A DNA stretch of 64,000 bases, from assembly GCA_037157565.1 (NCBI GenBank), contig JAZHRO010000019.1, positions 23,251,001 through 23,315,000 on the forward strand, given 5' to 3'. The notes below the pieces were generated by a model. The model saw only the letters and a program-made list of their open reading frames with translations, was not told the origin of the DNA and ran no database searches. The position numbers were made by a program, and so were the translations under genes. The stretch is from Thalassia testudinum. Its lineage: Eukaryota > Streptophyta > Magnoliopsida > Alismatales > Hydrocharitaceae. Of this stretch, positions 53,001 through 63,483 are shown piece after piece (the stretch's first letter is position 1; every line of letters starts with the position of its first letter).

Positions 53001-55700
53001 ATGAACTCAAGAATTGCCCTCTCACTCAATTGAGTGAGGGGAAATGTTTAAAATGACACGGCGATGATGGATGTGTAACTAATTAGGTGATTAATCCCTT
53101 CTTAATTCGCCATTGATAGCAAGTTAAGTGAAGGTAGAATTAGCCATTTCTGATTTAAGCGGTTATATATGAAATTAACTAGTGAAAAATGGCCCTAATG
53201 ATGCGAATAGGTGATGAAGGGCCTCTAATGAGCGTGAAATAAATCTGGGACCTCCGCCATAGACAGCAGAGGTCCTCAGTTGTGTGTAAGGTGAATTAGA
53301 CATTTAGGTGAATAATTGAAGAGGGAAGAAAGTGGAGAATGATCATGAGTAGTTGAGGAAGATGATCAACTAGTTGAAATCATGAATCGAAGTCCAGCAA
53401 GGTCAGATTTGACCTCGTTGGAGAAGGGAACGATAAAGTAAAAACTATGGTTTACACTAAGCTAACTAACTAAATCTACTCTACACTAAATTCTAAGGCT
53501 AACTACGATTACCTAGATGAAGAAGACAAGAGGAGCTCCATCGATGGCTCATGATGGAGGAGGAAATCAGAGGGGAAGATCAGAGCTCCGGTGGAGGGGA
53601 AAGACATGATGTAGAGAGTTTTGCTGAGGTTGTGGCCCCGTCCAGAGACGCGGCGAAGGACAACGGGGAAAGGAGGAAGGTTGATCTCCTCAGAGAAGAC
53701 AGGAGGAAGGAGGTGGAAGTCACCGAAGGTGGAGGAAGAATAGCCTATAAACACCCACTATGGGAGAAGTGGGAAGAGGGTTGTTAACGAAGACCAGAGG
53801 TGGGTTGGGGTATTTATAAATGGAGAGCGAGGTAAAGGGGGTTGAATCAGGATGAATTAAGGTCTAGGTGCATCCTAACTATCAACGTCGTCTCTGACGC
53901 CGGTGAACTTAGTTTCCTAGGTTAAGTAGGATTTAGGAGAGATCTGGGCCGTCGGATGAAATGGTAGAGGTGAGCGAAGCTATGGCAATAGCTATGACGA
54001 TGGGATGACATCAAATATATGGTGATCAGAGGGTATGCTCACCGGAAGCTCTCAGCCGTCCACGGTTGAAGAAGACAATGTGCACAAGGGAATTTCTACA
54101 ATTAGTGAAAGACCTAATCAAATAAAAAGGACTCCATTGAAATGATTGTTAAGGGCATAAATGTAAACAATTAGTTTTAGGGCTTATTTTAATTCATTTC
54201 TTTTTCAACTTTTTACATATTATTATAAATAATGTAAATAATATATTTATGCCTTGAAATTATGCTTTTTCCCTTTTTAGCTATATTTATTAAAATTATA
54301 AAATTAATTAAATAAATTACATACTTAGGTCTTAAAATTAATTAAGTTAATTTAAATACTTAATATCTATCTAAATGATTATGAATTGAGTCCTAATTAT
54401 TAATTAAATTAGTATTAAGATTAATTGAATCTTAATTATGTATTTTTAACTTATTTTGCAGGTCCTTGCTATTTTACCCTTATATTATAATTAACCCTAT
54501 ATTTAGTGTATTCTTAGATAATTAGCTAAGTAAACTAGCTAATTAATATTAATTAGGAGCCATAATGAGTCTCTCATCAATTAGCGATCAAAAATACTAA
54601 ACCACACCACTTTAAATCAAGGGTCATGTACCTCAAATACACCACACACCATACAGTGGATCAAATCAATGCAATTTTAGCTCCGTGAGATGGGAATCCA
54701 CAACTCGAACACTCTTACAACAAAATAAAATAAAAACAAAGATCCTATAAAACCACAAGGTATATGTAAATGCTAGCTTCAATAAGTTAGGGAAAAATCC
54801 CTTTAATGAAAGTAGATTGAAGTTTCGACACTATGATTTGAACTCTCAGATGTTGAGTAGAAATCCTTAAGAACTAATAAGTAGGTTTCTCCCTTAAATC
54901 TTCTCTCTTTGTGACAATAGTGTGGAAAAAATGATGCTATACTTATATATTGTAATGAAGAGCTACTAGAGTATTTATAGAGGTGTTAAAAAGCCTCTAG
55001 ATAGGTTGAGAAAGCCCTAATATCTGCTGGAAGTGATTAGGATTAATAACTCTCAAAATCAGGATAGATTGAAAACAGATCTGCAACTGTCAATTCAATA
55101 TCAGATGTTTGATTGACTTATCAATTGTTGATCTAGTCTTGTTAAACGTCTGATGAAGGCAACGATCATCTAATAAAAAGGACTTCAAAGGGTAGTCAAT
55201 AGGAATTTGTCTAGACAATGTCTAATCAGGTGATCAAATGACTTATTTGAGAATAAGAGTCATTTGACTATATAATTGATCTTCTGTTTCTGTAGCCAAA
55301 TTTTTCTAAATTATGGTCCAGAGTGAGCTAGGTCATCTAGTGTTCTTGTTGGACGTCTAATGTAAGAATCAATTTACGATTCACATTCTGACATATGATC
55401 TTTCTTGATTTAGGTTTTCAAAATCCAACAAATAGCTACACATCGTCTAGTAATCTTGAATGTGATACAAAATTAACATAATATTGGATCTCCCGTGACG
55501 TCAAAATAAAATTATCTATATCATTAATTTTAGTTGAACGTCTAAATAATGATAACGTTAATTTTATTTGAATGTCTAAATAATGTTATAGTTATCTAAA
55601 TATTTAGGAAACAAATGTCTTAAAAGATTTTTTTTTCTTATAAAACATGTAATCGCATCCATGCCCAATGTGCACAAGAAAAAATGGATCACATTATATA

Positions 55701-56294
55701 TCCACATCCATTTCCTCACGTAACATCTCACCTATGAGATATAAGTTCTTGAATGAGGAGGAAGAAGATAAAATGAAGGGAATGCGATAAAATTGAGGAT
55801 TCGAACCCCTTATTTTTTTTTATAGGGGATGGATTTATTTTTAGATTAGGTTATCGGTAGACTTAATATTTCTTAAAAAAGTAAAATTACACGATCATTA
55901 ACATTGGCATTCACCACTCAATAAAACTAAATGAACGAATCATAAGGCCCATCATGCAGTAACATCTTGTCCCAGCCGTACGGTCAACGCACCAAAGTCT
56001 CCCTTTCTCTTACTTATCAATGCATGCACTCACGTAATCCATGCACTCAAAGCTCACCAACACCCATCCATGTGTCCTCTCTCGCAACCCCAATTAAGCA
56101 CATACACTCCATTCATACACACACAAAAACATTATATATATAAAAGAAAGATCACGGTGGAAGGCGGATACGTAAAAGGTACGTAGACTCGGATGTGCAA
56201 CACGCCCCATTCCGCATCACACAAGGATGGGACTCGAGTTTCCCTGCCATAGAAATATTAGCAGATTTTATCCCTTTCTTCATCCTCACATTTG

Positions 56295-56366
<72 letters not shown>

Positions 56367-57149
56367 TCATTTTAGATCTAAAATATATTTAGATTTATGT
56401 ACGATATCTTTAATATGTAATTGATATTGTAGGTCATAGAATGGACTAAATTAAGCATTGTCAATTCCTGAAATTTGGAGCTTAACTACTTGATTTAACT
56501 TTGGTTTCATTAATAACTAAGCTAGGTTACGTCCTTTTAAAGTCTTATCATAAAGGGCAATCTAAGAAAAAGGGAAACATCCCCACTATCAATTTTTTAA
56601 AATTTAAATTCATAGCAATTTTCTTGTTCAAATTCGTGTCTATGATTCAAATTATTGTTTGTGTAAATCTACATCATACATTGCATTTATATGGCAATTT
56701 CATCGTTTATGTGTTTCTCATCTTGCTTCATGTTTGCATCTTATGTTTTCTAGGCATTTTGACATTTTTGTTTTGCAATCTATGTATCCAAAAATTCTAA
56801 AACTTTATTCATTTCTTTCTCATCCATAGATTACAGTAGACACAAAATTTCAAGCAAAAATACCTTGTATAAAAAAAAAAGTTAAAATTCACATAAAGTA
56901 CCTTCATGGTCATTCTATTTTAGGATTTTTATTTCAATTTGCGTGAACTTTCTAAAATTTTGTACTAAATGAAAATGCTTGAAATTTTGTGTGAATATCA
57001 TTTCACATATTAGTTCCATAAAGTTTCATGATTTTTGAGCATATTAGGATCATTTTTAGATTGCACATTTTAAATTGCACAAGTTGACATGTGTTTCAAT
57101 CTTGTGTTTGTGTAAGTAATTGTATTAATATTAGTGCTTTCTCATTTTT
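55701..57149. other. AT-rich spacer with microsatellite
   Basis: No gene seen. It contains a (TA)n tract at 56299-56363, several A-rich and T-rich runs, and a 99-codon hydrophobic frame at 56501-56800 (Phe/Ile/Leu-rich) that looks like chance in AT-rich DNA. Confidence 0.55.
56299..56363. repeat. (TA)n microsatellite
   Basis: About 32 uninterrupted TA dinucleotides, 65 bp, likely highly polymorphic. Confidence 0.98.
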
Positions 57150-57339
57150 AAACCTTTTTTTTTAAATAGAGTAAAATTTTATTCATCCCCCACTCCAAGG
57201 GAGCAATCAAAGGGTGGGGAGACAAGACCAAAACCCACCAAAAATAAAAAAGTGATGAACCACAACTCATGACTTAGTACATATCTAAAACCACAAAATA
57301 AAACCCTAGCCTATCATGGCAAAACTAACAAAAAGCTCA

Positions 57340-57846
57340 ACAAGCATAAGGCATTTGAATTTTGTCCAAGCTGAGAGTGCTCGCCATAAAGCACGAGAGC
57401 TGCTGCGGAGAACCAAAAATGTGCCAACTAACTAGATGGAGAAGAGCCATACGACGAGCAACTGCATTGGCCATCAAATGAGAGAACTCCGAAGAGAGGA
57501 TGCGATCTTCAAAGGCTTTGATAGCATTGAACAAATACTTCACCATCCAGGGAACCGCAATCTTCCCTTTCCACCAATAGTACAGCATAATAGAGTCCAT
57601 TTCAATCTACATAGGATGAGAGAAGCTAGGGAAAGAAAGATGTAAAGCAATCATTAGGAGACATTTTTCCAAGGTATCTTCATATAAAGTAGAAGCAGCA
57701 CTATGGATAAAATTCCCAAAATTATCTCTAACCACCCAAGCAACAGCATAGGAATTAACCAAAGGGATGGCAACAAGGTTGGCGTTGAACCCAAAGGGAG
57801 GGTGTATCCAAGATAAAGAAATTTGCTTAGGCCAAAATGCTCTCAT
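57340..57846 (-). pseudogene. LINE-4 RNase H domain
   Basis: Minus-strand frames 57846-57607 and 57600-57337, continuous except for one stop near 57605: WIHPPFGFNANL, then AVAWVVRDNFGNF, then IEMDSIMLYYWW, then HLMANAVARRMA. This is the plant LINE RVT_3 RNase H order, which would remove LINE RNA from the RNA-DNA hybrid. The catalytic D of the first strand seems replaced by N. Confidence 0.8.
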
Positions 57847-57859
57847 CCAATCTCTAAGC

Positions 57860-58160
57860 TGAAGGTTATTCCAAGATTACTCAAGGATGAAATCAATTTT
57901 CTCAAAAGTAGTACCATCATGCTTAATACATTTTCTAAGATGCCAAACATGATAACAAATAAAGCAAATAAGGCCCTTGATAATTTGCCCTATGCTAGAA
58001 GAAGATTTTCTGAGCATAATAGTAGTAAAGTTAAAAGTATCAGGGATGGTCCAACTGGACTTAGAAGACACCCAAGAGGCAATACGAAGAATGAGATTGC
58101 TATCTTCAAAAAGATGATTAAAGGTTTCAACACGAGGAGCTAAGGGACAGCATGAACGCT
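57860..58160 (-). pseudogene. LINE-4 zf-RVT segment
   Basis: A minus-strand frame at 58071-57877 contains SWTIPDTFNF, then ICFICYHVWHLRKCIKHDG, which corresponds to the LVCFIWFNVWWIRNSLKHDD stretch of LINE-3 at about 45833. Upstream it runs to the T4 insertion with frame damage. Confidence 0.65.
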
Positions 58161-58183
58161 TAGAAGGTGTTACGAACGTGAGC

Positions 58184-58248
58184 GTCAGACGTGATTTAAG
58201 ACGTCTGAGAAGTGGCCCAGATGTCTGGAACCCTTCCCAGACGTCTGG
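58184..58248 (+). repeat. 12-20-20 hairpin array at the T4 LTR start
   Basis: Four centres with steps 12, 20, 20. The last unit is GTCTGG-AACCCTTC-CCAGAC. It lies upstream of the TATA box, so it can act as DNA at the promoter. Confidence 0.88.
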
Positions 58249-58693
58249 TATTAAATTTTTTCGACATACGGGTTCGCATCTGCGTGCGTGCGTGCGCAGA
58301 CTGAATCCGCCGCCTTCATCCTGCTCTTTCTCTCCCTCCCTGCAGATGCGTCGCTTCTCTTCTCTCTCTCCCCGCGCTACCTTTAAATACCATCGCCCTC
58401 TCCCTCACCCTCACTCCACCGCCTTCCTCTTCTCCTTCTCCCTGCCAGCGAGAGCGCGAGTGAGCGAGTGAGTGACTGCGGCAGCAGCAGCCGCGGCGAG
58501 CATGCGGGAAGGAGTGTTGCGAGAGGAAGGAAGAAGCTCGACTGCGAGGGTGCGAGCTTGCCGGGGCAGCTAGAGCCGGTCGGCGGGAGAGCAGCGGGTA
58601 TGGGGTGTCGCGGAGGGGCTGCTGCAACTCGGGCAGCAGGCAGACACTGTGCGGCGTAGCCGTGCGTCGCGAGCGAAGAGCGAACTAGGTTCT

Positions 58694-58718
58694 GATTCTG
58701 GGAAAATTTCCCAGAATC
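58694..58718. repeat. Perfect 25-bp inverted repeat
   Basis: Arms GATTCTGGGAAA and TTTCCCAGAATC around a single A. It runs directly into the first CAGACGTCTG of the next array. T1 has a slightly damaged copy near 21276-21300. Confidence 0.92.
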
Positions 58719-58780
58719 AGACGTCTGGACTTACGTCCAGACGACGCCGAAGACGTCTGGAGGACGGTCCAGACGTCTGA
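58718..58780 (+). repeat. 20-12-20 hairpin cassette, T4
   Basis: Unit one GTCTGGAC-TTAC-GTCCAGAC has an 8-bp stem. The 12-bp step is GACGCCGAAGAC. Unit two GTCTGGA-GGACGG-TCCAGAC has a 7-bp stem. Confidence 0.9.
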
Positions 58781-58933
58781 CAGGTACAATAATTTCCTAT
58801 CTTCTCCTTTTTACGCGTGTACGGCCATGCAGCCGTCCACCACGTCCTTCTGCGCCTCTTCGTGATGAGAGCGGGTGCATGTGTGCGCAGGTGTTGTTCG
58901 GGAAGGCGCGAGGGCTCGCCATCCCACACGTAT

Positions 58934-59059
58934 CAAACGTCCGGCTACAGTACCAGACGACGGAGATGACCTCCAGACGTCCGGGGTGACAATCGGACGT
59001 TTGGACACTAAGGCCAGACGATCCAGCGGGCTTCTGGACGTCTGAAAGACTGCGCAGAC
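58934..59059 (+). repeat. Six contiguous 20-bp units, T4
   Basis: Centre-to-centre steps are 20, 20, 20, 21, 20 and 20 bp. Unit three has GTCCG paired with CGGAC, a double change from GTCTG/CAGAC that keeps pairing. Downstream of the promoter, so it would be in the RNA. Confidence 0.88.
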
Positions 59060-59084
59060 CGAGGTACGACATGATCAACCTTTT

Positions 59085-59114
59085 AAGACGTCTGGAAGAG
59101 GTTCCAGACGTCTG
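59085..59114 (+). repeat. Distal hairpin unit, T4
   Basis: TTTTAAGAC then GTCTGGAA-GAGG-TTCCAGAC then GTCTG: an 8-bp stem with a 4-base loop. The TTTTAAG flank is shared with the copia-like LTR at 63903. Confidence 0.88.
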
Positions 59115-59402
59115 ATTTTGGACAGATTCGTCCTTTTTGACCCTTTTAGGGCCCGTTCGAAGTCCGTTTTCCGCGTTTCGAGTTGCGTTCTTTTCATATT
59201 TATTTCCTCTACCTGTTTACAGTAATTGTATATTGTTCTGAGTAACTCCTTGTGTTGATCCTTATGTTAGGATCCCATTCCATTGCGACTCTGGGGGTTA
59301 CGAAAGTACGCGGGATTGCCGATCACGCCCCCATTACTCCCGATTTTGCGGGTAGAGTGGCTTCCCTTAGTTAATTACGAACATTAATGCATATCTGAAT
59401 TA

Positions 59403-59544
59403 AATGATAGATTCTAGGGTATAGCATGAATCCTATGACCTGAAAACTAGACTGAATGGTAGATCCTAGGGTATGGTATAAACCCTAGGACCTGAAAACT
59501 AGACTGAATGGTAGATCCTAGGGTGTGGCATGAATCCTAGGAAC
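59403..59544 (+). repeat. 58-bp minisatellite, three units, T4
   Basis: Units share GTAGATCCTAGGGTATGGCA and CCTATGACCTGAAAACTAGA-type words. T1 also has three units; T2 and T3 have one, so unit number varies between copies. Confidence 0.8.
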
Positions 59545-61033
59545 ATAGAACATGGAATTAAATGTCTTGAATACCTAAATTGCTGTCTTAGATAAGTGGA
59601 TAACATAATGATAATTGCCTGAAATTAGATAACAGCTGCCTGTGGAATGTAGAGTGCTATTACTAGTAACTGTTGCATCTAATTTCTATTGGTTGAAATT
59701 AAATACGAGCTGCTTGTATACAAATTGGAAAGAAAAAGAAGTGGAATGTTGGAACACGTATTATATACGAATCAACCTGAAATGATGAAACCTAGTATGG
59801 CTTGACCTGAGAAACATGAGCATGAACTCTAGGGGGAATTAGGAGTAAAGTTCCTGGAAATAAATGGGATGGAGCTGGAAAAGTGAATGGGAACGTTTGT
59901 TGTCGCTTGGGTACGTAGTACCAAGGAAAGCACCTGCTACCTCTTAGTGCAGAGGAGAGCCAGTCGCCCTAAGGACCCGGGGTTAGGTCTGGTCACTTTG
60001 TACTGACTCTTGGCCCTCGTGTACACCGTACCGGGGAGAGCTACTAGTGTAGGGAGAGCACTAGCTATCCCACGAGCCCCAGGGTTCTGCTAGCCTTCCT
60101 ATACTAACTTATTAGACCCACTGGGCAAACCAGGGTAGTCAGGCGAGGGTGCGCGAACTGTGGAGGAGCAAGACCCCTGTTTGGTTACTGTGGAGGGGCT
60201 GGACTCCTGTTACTGAGAGGGCTCTGCCCTATGCTGGTTCTGTGCTGTGCTTTGGGCGCACCCGTTAACGGAAACGACTGACCGCGTGCCAGTGCGGGGT
60301 AGCTACCCATGCGTTTATCGTGCGTGCCGTAGTCACCGTTACGCCTGTCAGCGACCTTGGGGCTTTTGACCGAGGGTAGGACCACCACGGGAGACTCTCC
60401 CGGCCAGGAGAGCACTACGTGTTACTTCTACTTTTCGAAAAAGACTGCAATCAAGATCGTTCCCACGAGGAACATACAAGATCAAGAGAATGATCTAAGA
60501 AATAAATCAACAGGGAATAAATGAAAAAAAAATAAAATAAAATATGAAGAAAGAAAGTAAAAATATAACAGCTATTGTCCACTTTACTGCTTCTTTTAGC
60601 TTTTGGTTGCCACCCTACTCAGCATTTTGCTAACGTGTCACCCTTGTTACTTTTTCAAGACCAGATCTTGAGCAGCCAGAGTCGGCGGCTGTAGGGGGCG
60701 CTGGGCCTAGTAGAGCCCAATAGTATTACCTGTAGTACCTTTTGTACTTTTCTTTCCGCTGTAGTGAGTAGTTTTCTGTTACTGCCCATACTCCCTTTAT
60801 TGTAAGCTTCATGTTATGTACATGTTTATTTCTCTTTTGTTGTGGTGGTGTATACTATAATATTTCTCTTCTTTACTGCTGTATTTTGTTACTGCTAGTT
60901 ATATACATGGTGAATGTGATTTATTTTACTGCTCTTTTGGTTACTTTCTCGTTGGACGACTGGGTCTTAGGATTAGTCGAGTCGGTCCGATTCTCGTGTC
61001 TCGTAGGGATTTGGGAATCGGGTCGTTACAAGA

Positions 61034-61045
61034 TGGTATCAGAGC
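61034..61045 (+). promoter_or_regulatory. Primer binding site of T4 (tRNA-iMet)
   Basis: TGGTATCAGAGC, the standard complement of the plant initiator methionine tRNA 3' end, 3 bases after the LTR. Confidence 0.95.
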
Positions 61046-61215
61046 AAGGTCATCCCGAAAAGTGAACCAACTTATTGGAAAATAATCAATTCACGTGTCT
61101 GTAACTAGAGTAGCCACCGCAACGTTTCTCTTGACATATGTCCTTAGACTTCTCCGTTAGATATCGATTCGTAGTGATGTCTTTTCTGTTCCGTATTCGT
61201 GTATCTTTGCAGGAG

Positions 61216-62025
61216 ATGCCTCGACGTGGAGCCAGGAGGGTGGGCCGCAGGCGCAGCCAAGGTCGAGGCCCGAGGGACAGATGTGTTGAGCTTGGAGTAC
61301 ATACCACCCCTCCTCTTCTCCTGAGTATACCGTCTCCGAACATTGTCCATCTGATTCGAGAGGTGGTTCGAGAAGAATTTCAGCTTTCACCCACTTCGCC
61401 GCCCCCTTATCTCCCTTCCGAGGGTACGACAGGGGAGTTAGTCGTGGAACGAGATTTCCGCCGTCACACTAGGCGAGTTAGGAGAGCTCAATGGAGGCAC
61501 GTGGCGCTCACAAGAGAGCCGTCACATTTTGCAGGGCTGTCAGTGACCTTTGGAGGCCCTCGACAGGGGCCAGCTGCTAGCACTGGACCCCCGCCCAGCC
61601 ACCAGCAGGGACCCACCGAGAGGAGGCATCGAGTTCCCCTCTGCTACCAGTGTGGCCAGCCGGGCCATTTCAGGAGAGACTGCCCGTCTAGGGCTAGAGC
61701 ACAGCAAACGCTCACTGCTTCAAGCACGGAGGGCCAGTCGGGTGGTCGTGGGTTCGAGGTACCTGAGGGAGGACAGTCGCCACGAGGATACTGGCCCGTT
61801 GTCACTAGCTCCGCCCCGGGCCTACCTGTTTTGTCCGCCCCCAGTACCGAGGAGTGTCGTGACGTCATGACCCACGGAAACATCATAGCTTCAATCCATA
61901 CGGTGACAGGTATGGGTACATGGTTTGGTTTTTTTTCTGGAGTATGTAATTCCTGCATTCTAGTACGATGTACTGTCTTGCCACACGAGTTGTTGCTACT
62001 ATGGAGTCTGATAGCACTCCATTAG
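61216..62025 (+). pseudogene. gag: Tekay gag, capsid core deleted
   Basis: The likely start is the ATG at 61216 (MPRRGARR, an Arg-rich N-terminus usual for this lineage). The zinc knuckle CYQCGQPGHFRRDC lies at 61642-61683 (C-x2-C-x4-H-x4-C). The capsid domain normally between them is mostly absent, leaving only VVREEFQLSP and a basic stretch. Downstream, the protease region near 61890-62030 is out of frame. Gag would bind RNA and form the particle; this copy could not. Confidence 0.8.
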
Positions 62026-62029
62026 GGGA

Positions 62030-63470
62030 TTAGTGGTAATTAGAAATCTAGGTGGTCAGCTGTTTGTAGCTAAGGAGGTGTACACAGGTTGCGAGGTCAG
62101 TATTGGGGGACATAGCCTTCCCGCTGACCTGATTATGATACAGATGGAGGACTTTGGTGTTATTCTGGGGTGGACTGGCTGTCCGCTTACCACGCTTTGG
62201 TGGACTGTTTTGAGAGAAAGATTGTCTTCTCCATACCGAAGTTGCCTTCTTTCAAGTTCCATGGTCAGCCAGTGGACGGAGGCTTCAGGTGCATTTCTGC
62301 ACTTCGGGCGGCGAGACTTTTGAGCTAGGGGTGTGAGGGCTTCCTAGCTTGTGTGGTGGCAGAGCCGAGCCCTGTGGCAGACTTCCAGAGTATCCCGGTG
62401 GTCAAAGAGTACCCCGATGTGTTCCCAGACGAGTTGCCAGGACTACCACCCGAGCGTGAGATCGAGTTTGAGATCTCACTAGTACCAGGGACCAGCCCCA
62501 TCTCCACCGCACCATACAGGATGGCACAACTTGAGCTGCGAGAGCTCAAGTCTCAGTTGCAGGATCTTTTGGAGAAGGGCTTTGTGAGGCCCAATGCGTC
62601 TCCCTGGGGAGCCCCGGTACTGTTTGTAAAGAAGAAGGATGGTACCCTATGCCTTTATGTGGACTACCGACAGCTGAATAGGGTCACCATCAAGAACAGA
62701 TATCCACTGCCTTCATGGACCTGATGAACTGGGTGTTTAGACCGTACTTGGACCAGTTCGTGAGGGTATTCATTGATGATGTACTCATCTATTCTCGAGA
62801 TCAGACGTAGCACGGACAGCACTTGCGGATGGTTTTGGACACACTGAGACGACATAGGCTGTACGCCAAATACAGCAAGTGCGAGTTCTGGTTGGGGGAG
62901 GTGACCTTCTTAGGTCATGTGATCTCTAGAGATGGCTTGGCGGTGGGCCCAGCCAAGGTCAAGGCATTGCTCAGGTGGGAGAGACCACGTACGGTTATTG
63001 AGATTCGCAGTTTCCCAGGACTAGCAGGCTAGTATAGACGGTTTATCAAGGACTTTTCACATATTGCACGTCCTATGACACAGTTGACCCGGAAGGACTT
63101 GCCCTTCACTTGGACAGACGCCTGTGAGGCATGTTTCCAGGAGCTGAAGGAGTAGCTGACTTCGGCTCCCGTGCTCACCATCCCTGACAGTAGTGGCGAG
63201 TTCGTTGTGTACACGGACGCCTCCTTGCAGGGGTTAGGGGGTGTGCTCATGAAGAGGGGTCACGTTGTCGCTTACGCTTCGTGGCAACTGAAGCTCCATG
63301 AGCATAGCTACCCGACCCACGACCTGGAATTGGCAGTTGTTATCTTCGCGCTGAAGACCTGGAGGCACTATTTGTACGGTGAGACCTTCGAGATTTTCAC
63401 AGATCACAAGAGCCTCAGATACCTATTTGATCAGAAGGAGCTCAGCATGAGATAGATGTTGGTGCTAGAG
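62030..63470 (+). pseudogene. pol: Tekay pol remnant (PR end, RT, RNase H)
   Basis: Pieces in order: IGGHSLPADLI and VILGW (protease end); [19 protein letters not shown] (RT start, near 62395); [20 protein letters not shown] and [18 protein letters not shown] (62580-62715). Then a deletion and frameshift remove the central RT palm up to FMDLMN (62723). Then FIDDVLIYS (62770), [39 protein letters not shown] (63210) and TDHKSLRYL of RNase H. In-frame stops near 62808, 63030, 63153 and 63455. Integrase would follow but is cut off by the next insertion. Confidence 0.88.
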
Positions 63471-63483
63471 CACCACGATCAGT

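Larger units (their letters stand above)
47803..54579 (-). repeat. Athila-like LTR D, split by T3
   Basis: Minus-strand LTR start TGATGAGAGACTCATTATGG at 54579; TATA TTTATAAATAC near 53808-53818; CT-rich tract (plus) 48230-48470 with GACGACTTA; GTGGC-TTAAACATA-GCCAC hairpin 48813-48831; AGGTCG ... GGGAG motif at 47930-47955; TAGTATAG near 47870 as in C and A2. ATTAG at 47798-47802 and at 54580-54584 may be the target duplication. T3 interrupts it at 48971-51795. The rest (51796-54578) has no gene; the frame at 53551-53787 lies around the promoter and is a shadow. Confidence 0.55.
47500..55700 (-). mobile_element. Probable copia-like LTR E, interrupted by D
   Basis: Two flanking parts, 47500-47802 and 54580-55700, look like one AT-rich LTR or LTR-like element split by D. 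Clues: GGGTGAATAAGTC at 47605 (a word common near plant copia LTRs, from memory), a minus-strand TATA-like CTATAAATACTC near 54973-54985, and decayed GACGTCT words at 55100-55560. No coding region seen. Limits and class are uncertain. Confidence 0.3.
57150..58167 (-). mobile_element. LINE-4 3' end (same family as LINE-3)
   Basis: Minus-strand LINE end: poly-A (T-run on plus at 57156-57166), 3' UTR with GGGGATGAATAAAATT, RNase H, then zf-RVT. It is cut at 58167 by T4; the RT part would resume beyond T4, outside the window. The 3' UTR aligns with that of LINE-3. Confidence 0.85.
58168..61030 (+). repeat. 5' LTR of T4 (2863 bp)
   Basis: TGTTACG ... CGTTACA. TATA-like TTTAAATAC at 58382-58390. 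Hairpin arrays at offsets 16, 550, 766 and 917. Perfect 25-bp inverted repeat 58694-58718. Threefold 58-bp minisatellite at 59403-59544. Two AGTACCA-GGA-AG repeats (59915-60115). GTTCC-CACGA-GGAAC hairpin near 60460. The best preserved Tekay LTR here together with T1. Confidence 0.93.
58168..63483 (+). mobile_element. Tekay/Del-type Ty3/gypsy element T4, 5' part, decayed
   Basis: A 5' LTR (58168-61030), tRNA-iMet PBS, gag with zinc knuckle, then RT and RNase H remnants with stops and deletions. It is cut at about 63484 by a copia-like LTR. The LTR matches solo LTRs T1, T2 and T3. Lineage is assigned from LTR length, the iMet PBS and the RT/RNase H motifs ([20 protein letters not shown]); the chromodomain end is outside the window. 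Confidence 0.85.

Noticed and set aside
53551..53787. Charged 78-codon plus frame
   Set aside because: Overlaps the promoter region of LTR D on the opposite strand; purine-rich composition only.
56152..56392. Frames with IYIYIY repeats on both strands
   Set aside because: Translation of the (TA)n microsatellite.
56501..56800. Hydrophobic 99-codon frame as a membrane protein
   Set aside because: AT-rich sequence gives Phe/Ile/Leu by composition; no start context, no neighbours, no family.
58934..59059. CRISPR array
   Set aside because: Regular spacing, but units are contiguous palindromes of 20 bp with no unique spacers, and the context is a plant retrotransposon.
61644..61958. Minus-strand frames opposite the Tekay gag
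   Set aside because: Shadows of the gag zinc-knuckle frame.
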